Part shown: one piece after another, positions 1-11,243 of the stretch
Position numbering within the stretch: the first letter of the stretch is position 1
Layout: each line of letters starts with the position of its first letter
Source: Strigops habroptila
Lineage: Eukaryota; Chordata; Aves; Psittaciformes; Psittacidae
Assembly: GCF_004027225.2 (NCBI RefSeq)
Contig: NC_044278.2
Coordinates: forward strand, 101,672,743-101,736,742
Direction of reading: 5' to 3'
DNA: 64,000 bases
Translations under genes and position numbers: made by a program
Notes under the pieces: generated by a model
Told to the model about the DNA's origin: nothing
The model's input: the letters and a program-made list of their open reading frames with translations, nothing else
The model's database searches: none

Positions 1-805
1 ATTAGCAAATTTGCTGATGCCACCAAACTGGAATGTGCTGTTGACTCTCTTGAGCGACAAGAGGCCTTGCAGAAGGATGCAGATAGATAGGAGCATGGGC
101 AATGGTTAATGTGATAAAATGTAGCAAGTCCAAATGCCGGATCCTGCACCTAGGACACAGTAATGCTGGTCACAAGTATAAACTGGGAGAGGAGTGGCTG
201 GTAAGCAGCTCGGCAGAAAGGGATCTGGGGGTGCTGGTTGACAGCAGACTCAGCAGGAGTCAGCAGTGGGCCCTGGCAGCCAAAGGGCAAACCAAATCCT
301 GGGGTGCATCAAACACGGTATAACCAGCTGGTCAAGAGAGGCGGTTATCCTACTGTATCCAGTGTTGATGCAGCCTCACCTTTGCGCAGTTCTGGGCCCC
401 ACAAACTAAGAAGGTTGTGAAGGCACCCAAACGTGTCCAGAGGAGGGCACCAAAGCTGGTGAAAGGACTGGAAAGTTCATCTAGTTTGGAGAAAAGGAGG
501 CTGAGGCGTGACCTCATTGGTCTCTACAGCTTCCTGAGCTCTTCTCCCTGGTATCCTGTGGCAGGTTGCGTGGGAATCATTCAAAGCTGCCCCAGGGGAG
601 GTTCAGACCGGACATTAGGAAGCATTTCTTTACCAAGAAGGTGGTCAAACACTGAAACAGGCTTCCTACAGAGGTGGTTGATGTCCCAAGCCTGTCAGTG
701 TTTAAGAGACATTTGGACAATGCCCTTAGCAGCATGTTTTAACTTTTAGTCAGTCCTGAATTGGCCTAGATAATTCTTGCAGGTCCCTTAAAATTGAAAA
801 CTATC
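1..805 (+). repeat. CR1 LINE fragment, 3' part, diverged
   Basis: The stretch reads like the end of CR1 ORF2 followed by its 3' UTR. It starts at a degenerate reverse-transcriptase tail ('gatgccaccaaactgg'), continues through the 'tgggccctggcagccaa' and 'ctgaggcgtgacctc' blocks, and ends in the typical 'ggacattaggaagcatttctt' and 'gtgtttaagagacatttgg' 3' UTR segments. Reading frames are broken throughout. It is more diverged than the CR1 copies near 8 and 20 kb, so it is an older insertion. The element enters from outside the window. Confidence 0.85.
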
Positions 806-864
806 CTGTTCTGTTCTGTTCTAGTTTAGTCTAGTCTAGTCTATTCCATTCTGTTCTGTTCTGG
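804..864 (+). repeat. Pentanucleotide microsatellite at CR1 tail
   Basis: About a dozen degenerate five-base units of the TTCTR/TCTAG type (for example ctgttctgttctgtt and tagtctagtctag). The tract follows directly on the CR1 fragment. CR1 elements end in short tandem repeats, so this is probably an expanded CR1 tail. Confidence 0.7.
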
Positions 865-2624
865 CTCAGACTGAGGATTTGTTGTCTGAAGCACCGTGCT
901 TCCAGCAGCGGTTATGAGGAGGTGCATAGTGAAAAACAGGAGCAGTGCAAGTGTATATATAAACACTTACTGTACTCTCAGAGCACTCTCCCAATCTGTG
1001 TCTCTTCTAAGCTCAGGGCATTTCCTGAGCCTGACGTAGTTTATCTGTAGCTCTGACAGGTCCCTCTGCCAAGCACTCGTCCAGTGCCCCTGCACATGTT
1101 TGCATCTCAAACACCACTTACATTTGACATCTCCTGACTCTTTTTCTGGAAGAGAAGTGAACACCCTCTCTTTTGACTCATGGGATCCACCTTTCCCACC
1201 CATTATTTCACAGCTCTGTTTTAGTATATCTTCTGTCAGTCATCTCTTTTTGAAGCTGAACAATTCAAGCCTACTCAGACACTCCTTAATGTAAATCATT
1301 CTATACCTTTAATGTTCATCTGACTCTTCTCTGAATCTTTCAGGTTCTGGTACATTATTTTTGAGGTGCGATACAGTGACATAATAAAACTGAGAGGAAG
1401 CAAGAAGAAAACAAAATTAGTTGAGTCAAAATCTTCTAGGAAGGGATGATGAGGGGGGAAACCAGAAGGCTGTTAGAGCCCTCTTCTATAAAACCCTAGA
1501 CCTTTAATGTCTCTTTAGTATCAAGAATAAATATTGTGTTGTCAATATGCAAGAGTTTAATGCTCCAGCTGCAAACTCAAGAATAAAGTGATGTGATATT
1601 ACACCTGTTCATCCCCCCCAAGCAAAAGGGGATGTATTTTGGATGTAGTTTTGGTACTGAACATATTATAGAAAAACTAGTTAGAGGTGCTCACGAGGAA
1701 ATGCCAAAGCCACCTGTCCAAAACTCTGTCCTGTCTGGTTCAAGATCTGTAACAAAGCTTCAGCTTCTCTGGCTACACCTACGTTAGTAAATAAAACATG
1801 GTGTGGGGCCAGGATGCTGTACCAGTCCATGACTGCCCATGGGGTTTAATAGTTCCTGCTGTAGGTATGATCCGTGCAAGACAGCCCTCTCCCTGACAAT
1901 GCCTGGGCACACTTCATGGGACAGCATGGGATTGCTCTTCCCAGTGAGCAATGGACTCACTGGGAGGTGGCCCCCTTGCTATGGACTTGTTTTGGAAAAG
2001 AGGGTTTTGCTGTGTGGATGCAAGCTGTGCTGTGCAGGCTGCCCTCAAGGACAGAGAGCAGGACGCAGCCCATTTGAGTAACGTAAGTCTAGCCTCTGAG
2101 ATCAGGATGACCTAAATGACTAAGATGTTATCAAGACACCTTGGATAGCCTCAGTCATGTAGTGTCAGAAGACATCAACGACTGGATAACTGTTTTTTAA
2201 TTAAATTGCTAGGGATCTCCTGCACAATATATTCCTGCACAATATTATGTGTATAACCTAATCTTAGACACTTCTTAACATGCTCTTGTCTGACTTGCTG
2301 GGAGAGGCAGCAGAGGCACTTTATATCCATCCATTTAAGCAAAGTCCCTAGGTTCAGAGGAGTGCAAGACTCCCATATGAAAAAGGAGAGCAAGAGGGAG
2401 GCAACATGGCACTTGCTCTGTGACAATGGCAGTGAAATTGGCAGAGGGATTCTTGGGGTTCAGTTGCTGCTCTGTAAAGCCCAGCCAGCACCATCTGAAC
2501 TCAGCACCCACACGTTGTGTTAGTTCTCTGAGTGCTCCTGGTATAACTGGGTGCTGGGTACTAATGGGAAGGTGGGGGTCACTTGATCAGATGGCGTCTG
2601 AGCTAATGAGCCTCCCTTATCGTA
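865..2624. other. Unannotated intergenic stretch
   Basis: I see no supported exon, RNA gene or recognisable repeat here. Short open frames on both strands lack splice context or family similarity. Confidence 0.5.
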
Positions 2625-3027
2625 GTCATGGCCCTCCTCTGGACTTGCTCCAACAGCTCCATGTCCTTGTTATGCTGAGGACACCAGAACTGTGCACAAT
2701 ACTCCAAGTGGGGTCTCACGAGAGCAGAGTAGAGGGGCAGGATCACCTCCTTTGACCTGCTGGTCACGCTTCTTTTCATGCAGCCCAGGATACGGTTGGT
2801 TTCTGGGCTGCAAGCACAGACTGAAGCCAGCTCATGTTCAGTTTCTCATCAACCAACATCGCCAAGTCCTTCTCTGCAGGGCTGCTCTGAATCTCTTCTC
2901 CGCCCAACCTGTAGCTGTGCCTGGTATTGCCCCGACCCAGGTGTAGGACCTTGCACTTGGCTTGGTTGAACCTCATGAGGTTGGCATTGGCCCATCTCTC
3001 AAGCCTGTCAAGGCCCCTCTCGATGAG
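2625..3027 (-). repeat. CR1 LINE fragment, ORF2 3' end, minus strand
   Basis: On the minus strand this is the conserved CR1 region downstream of the reverse-transcriptase core ([20 protein letters not shown] is readable), followed by the 'ccaggagatgatcc'-type segment in degenerate form. It closely resembles the CR1 at 23400-23697 in sequence and strand. Both ends are truncated and the frames contain stops. Confidence 0.85.
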
Positions 3028-6000
3028 TAGCAGCCATGGGGCTCTGACTGCAGTAGTACACAAGATATTATGACCCATTTGGAAGTAAAGCTATACAAAG
3101 GTATGGATTTAAATGAAAAATGGAACACGAATGTGGGGAAGTTGTCAAAAGGGGATCATTTGGTCTGTTTGATTAAAGCAAGTAACTTTGCAGACGAGAA
3201 ATGCAGCATATCTAATCTAGGTGGACTGCAGTAAAGTAAATGAGGGAGTGCTATCTTGGAAACTGGCTGAACTGAAGATTAGTACATAAACTAAGCAGCA
3301 AGGAGGTGAAAGGCGGTAAGGTTAATGAGAAGGGAGATGACATTGGCTGTGTTGAAAGAGGACTACTGACACAGAGAAAAGTCACTAATGGAGTCTCTTC
3401 AGAATCCATCTTGGGCTCAGTTTTATTTGGGTATTTTTTAAATGGATTTAGCACCAAAAAAAACAAAAAAAAAAAAAACCCCAAAGACAGAAAAAAGTTG
3501 GATTGGAGAACTTGTTTAAATCAAGTTGGGTGATACCAGAAAGTGAACAGTTTGGAGTTTCTGGTGACGGTTTTATTGATATGACTGGGATCCTTCAGTT
3601 CTATTGCTTTGACTTCCTCCTACGAAGAAAGGGACTTACTAGCTGGAATAGTACTTGTTATTTTTATTGCTACAGCACCAAGAGACTTAGCCACAGTTCG
3701 TGGCATCGTGGTGGATTTGAGGTGGAAATCAATCTGTAAATACTAAAGGGGGGATAAGGACCTGCAAAGTCTTGTGCAGTACAGACCAGCAGATGCTGTT
3801 TGCTGCAAGTTACAATGAGAGGTAGTGCAAGGAGAGAACCATGAGCTCAATAGACCAGGCTAGAAGAGGGATGTTTCTGGAGCATTTTGGCTGGGTGTGA
3901 ACAGGGCATGCCAGAGTTTGTCAAGGCACCAGGAAAGGTGTTACAACAATTGAGGAACTAGATAGGAAACTAAAAGTGTAAGAAATCACATGTCACCGGC
4001 TTCAGTCCCTTCCAGTCACAAGAGCACCCAGCCAACACCTTCTGCCCTCACACACGCACTCACTGTAAACACTGATGCATACTGTAAACCACAAATCACC
4101 CCTTCCCGCTGCTTCTAGTTTCCCAGATGAGAGCTTTACTTGCGGAGAGGGAGTGGGAAAACTGCAGGACTTGGGTGTAGCCTGTGAGCTGAGAGGAAGG
4201 GAATTATTACACTGCTTTTTTCTCCAAATTCAGTTAAAATTTATCAGGGCACCACTGTAGGTGAGGAGGCAAACTAGAGCTTGAGGGACTTTCTGTGATT
4301 TGAATAATTTAGTTCATCCTACACCACAGTTTTGGCCAACTTAAAATGCTTTCCTATGCATAATCCTGGGCTGAAATTGATTTGGGTCTTGAGATATACA
4401 GAAGCAAACAAACAAACAAACGGAAAAAAAAATTACGATCTCCCTTTCACCTATAATTCATTCATTCATTAATATATTTTTCTTTTTAGATACTGAACAT
4501 CCATAGATACATGTGAGGGTGACTTGACTCTTGAGGCTGACCCTCACTGGAGAAATGCTTTATCTCTGAGGTTGAACTTTGGGATGCTTCTTGTCTGGCC
4601 CTACTAATATTTACAACAAACAAACAAACAAACAAAACCCACCAAAAAAACCCAACCCAAAACTGGCAGCTTTTGGCTCCCCTTGAATCCTAACTTTAAA
4701 GAAATCAGGAATTACATCTGCTCTTGTTTGCTTAGGTAAAGATATTATAGCATTTAATTCTTCCCCACCCCTGGAGGAAGATGGTTTCCACTAACAAGGA
4801 GCAGGACAAAGGCCTGGCCAAACGGAATGGAGGAATCCCCCAGCATATAATTTAATACTGAAATTGACATTGAAAACCACTCACTGGGTACTTTACATTG
4901 AGTACAGCAGTGTCAGAGGTGTCTCTTCAGGTGGTAAAATGAATGTTTTATCCACTTACCCATAAATTAGGACTCTGACATGTTCCCAGGAGAGGTCATA
5001 TGGCCCTTCTCAGTTATCTTTGTCTCCAGCACACAGAAGAAGAGTGTGACAAGGCAAGTACAGCAGCAGATTGCAATGAGGGTCCTCCTGGGGGGAGGCT
5101 CCTTCTCCCATGGGGCATGGCTTGTCAGGAACCAGCTGTACTTGGTGCAAGGAGAGAAAAACCTGGTCCTGTCCTGCCAATAAGTGAGCTACGTACAGGC
5201 TCAGATGTAGAAGAATAGGGCCCAAGAGGTGATCATCTGGAGTTCCTTGCTGTGTGTATGAGATGTGATTAATTTGCTAAGTGTAACATGATTTATAGGA
5301 TGTCAACAATAAGACTGTGATCAACTACGGTAAGACTATATAGGTTGTAGGTCTCAAATACTTTATTTTTGAGGATTTATTTTTTCTGGTTTTAAATATG
5401 CAATTCAAATGTCACTAAAAAATCCACCAAAATTCCCTGAAAATTACAACTAAACCACCTGTTCTGTAACACATAGAAAATCCATTTGCATCCAGCCTGT
5501 TCCTCAAATTTTTAATAAATGTACAAAGCCAAAAGGACAACATACATCACAGGCACTATGGCTTTCCCTAGGAAATTGTCTTAGCATTTCTCAGTATTCT
5601 GGATGTAGCCTTTTCCGTGCTTCGCCTGTGAGTGATATTTCACAGCTTGGAAAATGCTAAATGTCTTTGCCAGAAACAATGATCTTTCAAGAGCAGAAAG
5701 TACAAAGTGAAAAGTCTTTTTCATCTCTGGTTCTTTCAGAGAGCACAAACCACATGAATTATACTAATAATTTCCAATAGAATCACAGCCTGCTTCCCCC
5801 CAAATAAACACAGGATCCTGAAGGAAGTCTGCTACACCCATTAAATCCTAATGGGAAAAAGGAAAAAAAAAAAAAAAAAGGAGGGAGAAGATGAATGAGA
5901 AAACTAGTGCAAGCATATTAGCAGGTGAAAAGACAACTTTGTTAAGAATGGGACTAACCCAAAGCGGTAACAGGATGTTAGCTCTGGTTATTTTAAGAAA

Positions 6001-6273
6001 AGATTACAGAGAAAAGGGTGGGATTGAGGGTGGTGGCTTCAGATAAAAATCGTCTGTAAATGAGTACAAAAAGTCTTGCATTACACCACCACCTCCCACG
6101 GCTTTGGCCAAGCAGGTTCCAAGGCATCTCTTTAGATTTATAATGAATTATGAAAACGCATAGAGCACACTTCTTGCCATGCCACTGTCTTAAGTCTAGA
6201 GCCACTCCATTCTTGGCAGCCACATCTCTCCTTGTTTTCAGCTTTGCAGGAATAAAATTTGGCTGAGAGGACT
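3028..6273. other. Intergenic stretch with simple A-rich repeats
   Basis: No gene is recognised. Simple repeats present are an A-rich run at about 3456-3478, (CAAA)n at 4405-4421 and 4614-4637, and poly(A) at about 5863-5879. The segment near 3390-3440 faintly resembles the CR1 'ctcagggctcagt' region but is too diverged to call. If the minus-strand exon at 6274-6365 is real, the part just left of it would be its 3' UTR; minus-strand AATAAA motifs exist near 5362 and 5382. Confidence 0.45.
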
Positions 6274-6365
6274 TTAAAATCCATCATCCAATTCAAAGGT
6301 GACCTCTTCATCCAGCTCTTGTTGCATACGTTTTGTCTGATGCATCTCCTTTAATTCCTGGGTCC
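6274..6365 (-). CDS. Candidate terminal coding exon of an unrecognised minus-strand gene
   Basis: On the minus strand a possible acceptor (cttgttcag) at 6366-6374 is followed by an open frame of about 30 residues. It ends in a TAA at 6274-6276. The peptide is charged and looks helical, with an acidic C-terminus reading ELDEEVTFELDDGF, and it looks protein-like by composition. The frame also stays open upstream through a hydrophobic stretch (FFLVYSLCTG) until a TGA near 6440, but has no methionine there, so the acceptor could lie elsewhere. I do not recognise the protein. No partner exon was found to the right before the CR1 at 7405. It may be an exon of a gene lying between UBL3 and SLC7A1, a decayed exon, or chance. 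Confidence 0.3.
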
Positions 6366-7404
6366 CTGAACAAGCACTGAATTTCCCAGTGCACAAGGAA
6401 TAAACCAGAAAGAATGAAACATGAGAGTATCAATCTGGCTAAAGCATGAAAGAAGATCCTTCCACTGAAATGGAGATACACGTTTGTAATTATCCTTCAA
6501 TAATTTTATTTGCCAGCGGTTAGTATTTTAAGGCTGAATAACTTGGAAAGGAGCAAGTCCCTCCCACAACCAAGCAAGAGAAAGAAAAGAGATAAACAAA
6601 CCATCAGGGTTCATTTCATTTATTCTGTATATTGCAATAAGGTGCATTTTAAAACTCCATTAGAGACTTGCCTTCCCTGTCACTAGGATACATCAGTGAA
6701 CATCCTGTTAATTACAAAGGTAAGGCTGACTAACTAGGTTGCAAATCACTTTTCTCAAACACAGCCTAGGTCCCCAGATGGGATTGGGATGTCCAAGGGT
6801 GGAATTCCACCCTCTAGCCCATGGACTCTCTGCTGCAATGTAGCTTCTTTGCAACCAACATTGTGGAGGCTTCAGGACAGAGCGTCCTGCCGCAGGTGGC
6901 AATTACTCATCTTATGCCGACTTAGTGGCACCAGGCAGGACTGGTGCCAGAGTGTATCGAGAAAGACATATATGAGAGAGCACCTGCCAGCTCCAGTGAG
7001 ACACAAATGCTGCGGGAATTGGGAGGGGCTACCTCACCCAGAGTAAACATTCCACCAGCATTTTGGCTCTTTGAAAAGCAATGTCTCTGTGTTCCAATGT
7101 TCAATGTTCCTGACAGATTTAGCTCTAATTTGGAAAAAGGAAAATCCAACCTGTCACACTGCACTTGAGAAGCAGGAGAGCTCTGTTTGAGCCCGTGAGC
7201 ATGGGAAATGGGTGCAGCTTCCAGACCCTACCCTCCTGCTCTGACGTTTTACCTCTGGGGCACGCACCGTACACAACTTTGGAGGTTGAGATGCCTTCTA
7301 TGGGAGAGCAGAGCCGAGTTCTTTTCTCTGACACCATGCAGCCGGCTGGTTTGTGTGTGCTCATGCTAGGGAAGGTGTTCAGTCATTTCCCACCCACATG
7401 ACTG
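6366..7404. other. Unannotated stretch left of the long CR1
   Basis: Several open frames of 60-85 codons occur on both strands (for example minus 6922-7164 and plus 7165-7401). None has family similarity or convincing splice sites. Sequence composition is ordinary up to the abrupt GC rise at 7405, which marks the CR1 5' end. Confidence 0.4.
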
Positions 7405-7806
7405 GCGGAGGTGAGCAGCTCCGGAGAGGCGCCCTCAGCACCGCAGCGTGGGGAGGCCGCAGCGCTCAGGACTCTGCCTCCTGAACCCCAGAGCCACCGT
7501 GGGCGCCCCAAGCCCTCGCCAGGCCTTGGCCCGGAACCAGCAGCGCCGCTGCCGCCGCAGCGCGCTCCCCGGGGCGGCGCAGGAGGGGCGGCACCGCCCC
7601 GAGCGGGGAAACACCGCCCGCAGCGCGGCGATCAGGCGCGGGCAGGTGAGGGGCAGCGCCCGGCTCCCGGCAGCCCGCAGCGGGGAGCTCGGCCCGCGCT
7701 CACCCGGGCCCTGCGCCGGGACGGCGGACCCTCGGCAGGAAGCGACCTCACTCCTCTCTGCTGGCCAGGGAGCACATGGCGGCACACACAGAGGTCCCTC
7801 ATACAC
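7405..7806 (+). promoter_or_regulatory. CpG-rich CR1 5' UTR / putative internal promoter
   Basis: About 400 bp of strongly GC-rich, CpG-dense sequence precedes the ORF1 ATG at 7807. Non-LTR elements carry their promoter in this position, so this is the expected transcription start region of the element, directed towards SLC7A1. Long open frames on both strands here come from base composition and are not treated as genes. Promoter activity is inferred, not seen. Confidence 0.55.
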
Positions 7807-8783
7807 ATGGAGCTGTGCCAGAGCCTGCCGGTGATGGTAGATGGTGGCTGTGTAAGATGTCAGCAGGTTGATGATTTGCTCTGCGTGGTGGCAGAGCTAC
7901 GGGAAGAGGTGGAACGGCCAAGGGAATAAGGGAGCCTGAGGAGGAGATTGACTGGTGGACCTGCACTCTACCATCACTGAGTCAGCCACCCAAAACAAAA
8001 GGGCTTCAGGGTCCCTTACCTTCTTGCCATCGGGGAGGTGGAAGGGACCTAGGAGACCAGGGAGGTTGGTGACAGGTTACTCCTCAGAGTAGATGGCGTA
8101 TTATCCTCCAGCTCACATCACCTTCCCAAGTACCCTTTTACGACAGATTCGAGGCCCTGGTAACTTGAGGATCAGGAAAGTGAGGAAGATAATGATAAGG
8201 GATCATCCAGGTCAGAAGAGTTCCCACAGAAGAGTTGGAGAACACCTCGTATTACGACCAGCTCTACTAGATAAAAAAGAAGAGTGGGTGTGATTGGTGA
8301 CTCCACGCTAAGGGGAACAGAGGGCCCCATATGCTGGCCTGACCAGACTCACAGGGGAGTCTTGTGCCTCCCTGGGGCCAGGTTAAGGGACGTCACCAGA
8401 AAACTCACTCGTCTGGTACAGCCATGCCACTACTACCCTTCGTTAGCCTTCCAGGTGGGCAATGAGGAAATCTCTTCAAGAAGCCTGAGGGGACTCAAGA
8501 AGGACTTCAGCGCCTTGGGGTGACAGGTTCAGGGTTCGGGAGCCCAAGTAGTGTTCTCATCCCTCCTGCCAGTTGCAATCAATGGTAATGGTTGCATCAG
8601 AAAAATCTCACTAGTTGCTGGCTCCGTGACTGGTGTCAGCATCAGAATTTTGGGGTTTTTGGCCATGAGTCAGTCGACACAGCACCAGGCTTGCTGGCAG
8701 CAGATGTGCTATGCCTGTCCCAAAGGGGGAAAAGGATTCTAGCCCAGGAGCTAGCAGGGCTTATAGAGAGGGCTTTAAGCTAG
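7807..8783 (+). pseudogene. CR1 ORF1, broken (zinc-knuckle-like start, SGNH esterase domain)
   Basis: ORF1 begins with an ATG at 7807 and reads MELCQSLPVMVDGGCVRCQQ, a Cys-containing start followed by a short helical segment. A TAA at 7927-7929 stops it after 40 codons. The frame then shifts: residues resume in another frame at about 8093-8293, return at 8284-8523, and shift again after 8592. The segment from 8284 contains VIGDSTLRG, the GDS nucleophile block of SGNH esterases known in CR1-type ORF1 proteins. The C-terminal block LSQRGKRILAQELAG follows DVLC, where I expect a catalytic D..H pair, so the histidine appears lost. The stop and the first two frameshifts are shared with the inverted copy. 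The product would aid retrotransposition if intact. Confidence 0.75.
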
Positions 8784-8863
8784 GTTTGAAGGAGGAAGAG
8801 GATAACACCAGGCTCACTAGAAATGAGCCAAGGGGTAGCAAGCCACTGTTGGAGTCCAGATCC

Positions 8864-11215
8864 ACAGGGCAACTTAAATGTATTTATGCCAATGACTGCA
8901 GCATGGGCAACAGACAGGAGGAGCTGGAATCCATTGTGCAGCAGGGAAATCATGACATAATCACCATCACAGAAACATGGTGGAATGATTCACGTGACTG
9001 GAGTGCTGCAATGGATGGCTATAGGCTCTTCAGAAGAGATAGACAAGGAAAAAGAGGTGGTGGGGTTGCGTTGTTTGTCAGGGAATGCATCGACTGCTTT
9101 GAACTCAATGTTGTGAGTGAGGAGGCTGAATGTTTGTGGGTGAAGACCAGGGGGAAGGCCAACCAAGCTGATATCCTGGTAGGAGTCTGTAATAGATGAC
9201 CTAGACAGGATGAAGCAACAGATAAAGTGTTCTTCAAACAATTGGGAGAAGTTTCACAATCACTTGCCCTTGTTCTCATGGGGGACTTCAACCTACCAGA
9301 TGTCTGCTGGAAGTACAACACAGCAGAGAAGAAACAATCCAGGAGGTTCTTGCAGGGTGTGGAAGATAACTTCCTAACCCAGCTGGTTAGTGAGCCAGTT
9401 AGGGGAGATGCCTGGCTAGATTTGTTGTTCGCAGACAGAAGGACTGGTGGGTGATGTGATGGTTGGAGGCCGTCTTGGGCAAAGCAATCGCAAAATTATT
9501 GAATTTTCAATCCTTGGAGAAGTCAGGAAGGTCAGCAAAACCTCTACCTTAGACTTCCGCACGGTTGACTTTGGCCTGTTTAGGATGCTGGTTGGCAGAA
9601 TTCCTTGGTAAACATTACTGAAGGACAAAGGGGTACAGGAAGGCTGGACACGCTTCAAGAATGAAATCCTTAAGGCGCAGGAGCAGGCGGTCCACAAGTG
9701 CTGAAAATCAAACTGGTGGGGAAGAGATCAGCCTGGCTGAGCAGGAAGATAGTGCTGGAACTCAGGGGAAAAAATAGAATTTATCACCTGTGGAAGAAGG
9801 AATTTATCACCCCATGAAAAGTACCGGAATGTTGTTAGGTTATATAGAGAGAAAGTTAGGAAGGTGAAGGCAGAGATAGAGCTGAACCTGGCCACTGCCA
9901 TAAAAGATAATAAAAAGTATTTTTACAAATGTACTAGCAATAAAAGGAGGGCCAAGGAGAACCTCCATCCTCTCCTAGATATCAGGGGAAACCTAGTAAC
10001 TGCAGATGAGGAAATGGCTGAGGTACTTAATGCTGCCCTTGCCTCAGTCTTTAATAGTCACAGGAGCCATCCTCAGGGTACTCAGTTCCCTGAGTCAGAT
10101 GGCAGAGACGGGGAGCTGATCAGGAAGCAATGGTTAGTGACCTCCTGCTCCACTTAGATGTATACGAGTCTATGAGGATGGGTGGGTTCCACCCAAGAGT
10201 GCTGAAGGAGCTGGCAGAGGAGCTCGCTAAGCCACTCTCCATCATCTACCAGGAGTCCTGTTCTAGTGGGCAGGTCCTGGAGGATTGGAGGTTGGCCAAT
10301 GTGACACCTCTCTACAAAAAGGGCACGAAGGAAGACCCCAGAAATAAAAGTCCACCTTTCCCTACTATGACTGTTTCATCCTGGCATTGCTTGGTCAGCC
10401 GTGTTCTGCGGCAGTTCATCAGCTGCCCAAGCATGGCAAGCAGTTTGACGGAACGGGCGGTTCAGTCCAACCCAGCCCTTCAGTTCTCAGTCCTTTAGAG
10501 ACTAAGAGGAAATAGGCCAAGCTAAACTAATGGCGTTCATTGAGAAACTGGCTGCTCATGGCCTGGGTAGGTGTATTTTAAACTGGGTAAAAAAGTGGCT
10601 GGATGGCCAAGCCCAAAGAGTGGTGGTAAATGATATCACATCTAGATGGCGACCAGTCACTAGTGGTGTCCCTCAGGGCTCGGTATTAGGCACAGTGTTG
10701 TCTCTATCTTCATTGATGATCTGGATGTGGGGATCATGTGCACCCTCAGTAAATTTGTGGACGACACCAAGTTAGGTGGGAGTGTTGATCTGCTGGCGGG
10801 TAGGAAGGCTCTGCAGAGGGATCTGGAGAGGCTGGATCGATGGGCTGTAGCCAGTAGTATGAGGTTCAGCAAGGCAAAGTGCTGGGTCCTGCACTGGCTG
10901 GAAATCTGCTTGGTGGAAAAGGACCTGGGGTGCTGATTGGCGGCCGCTGAACATGAGCCAGCTTGTGCCCTGGCAGCCAAGAAGGGCAACAGCATCCTGG
11001 CCTGTATCAGCAATGGTGTGTCCAGCAGGGCGAGGGCAGTGATCATCCCCTGTACTGGGCACTGGTGAGGCTGCACCTCAAATACTGTGTTCAGTTCTGG
11101 GCCCCTCACTACAAGAGAGGCATTGAGGTGCCGGAGGGGGTTCAGAAACGGGCAAGGAAGGTGGTGAAGGGCCTGGAGAGTAAGACTTATGAAGAACGGC
11201 TGAGGGAACTGGGGT
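8864..11215 (+). pseudogene. CR1 ORF2, broken (endonuclease and reverse transcriptase)
   Basis: The endonuclease half is readable from about 8864, with ITETWW carrying a catalytic Glu and LMGDFNLPDVCW carrying the Asp/Asn pair of AP-type endonucleases. A stop at 9197-9199 interrupts it. Reverse-transcriptase segments follow in different frames: LANVTPLYKKG near 10295-10325, [10 protein letters not shown] near 10660, and the FVDD catalytic Asp pair near 10757 in a third frame. Later CR1 blocks such as 'cagttctgggcccctcac' lie near 11090. Multiple frameshifts, the foreign-looking segment at 10345-10512 and a deletion near 10897 exclude function. Confidence 0.8.
10345..10512. other. Non-CR1 segment inside CR1 ORF2
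   Basis: Between 'gaagaccccagaaa' and 'ggcgttcattgagaaactgg', both recognisable CR1 ORF2 sequence, lie about 165 bp that match no CR1 block I can place. It contains the motif 'tggcattgcttggtcagc'. It could be a fragment of another retroelement, filler DNA from a deletion, or a variant segment. Boundaries are approximate. Confidence 0.4.
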
Positions 11216-11243
11216 CGTTTACTCTGCAGAGAGGAGGCTGAGG

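Larger units (their letters stand above)
7405..11243 (+). mobile_element. Long CR1 non-LTR retrotransposon, 5' end intact, 3' end missing
   Basis: The element contains, in order, a GC/CpG-rich 5' region (7405-7806), a broken ORF1 with an SGNH-esterase-like segment, and a broken ORF2 with an apurinic-type endonuclease and reverse transcriptase. Its first base is fixed by comparison with the inverted copy, where homology also begins at 'gcggaggtgagcag' (20658). Homology stops near 11243 inside the 'gaggaggctgagggg' block. The usual CR1 3' UTR and short tandem tail are absent, although target-primed reverse transcription normally preserves the 3' end. Frameshifts and stops make it non-functional. 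A stretch of about 165 bp at 10345-10512 does not look like CR1, and a deletion near 10897 removes part of the late ORF2. Confidence 0.9.

Noticed and set aside
7411..7929. 172-codon frame across the CR1 5' region and its mirror at 20134-20652
   Set aside because: The frame starts with GTG and most of it is the non-coding CpG-rich 5' UTR. Only the last 40 codons from ATG 7807 are ORF1.
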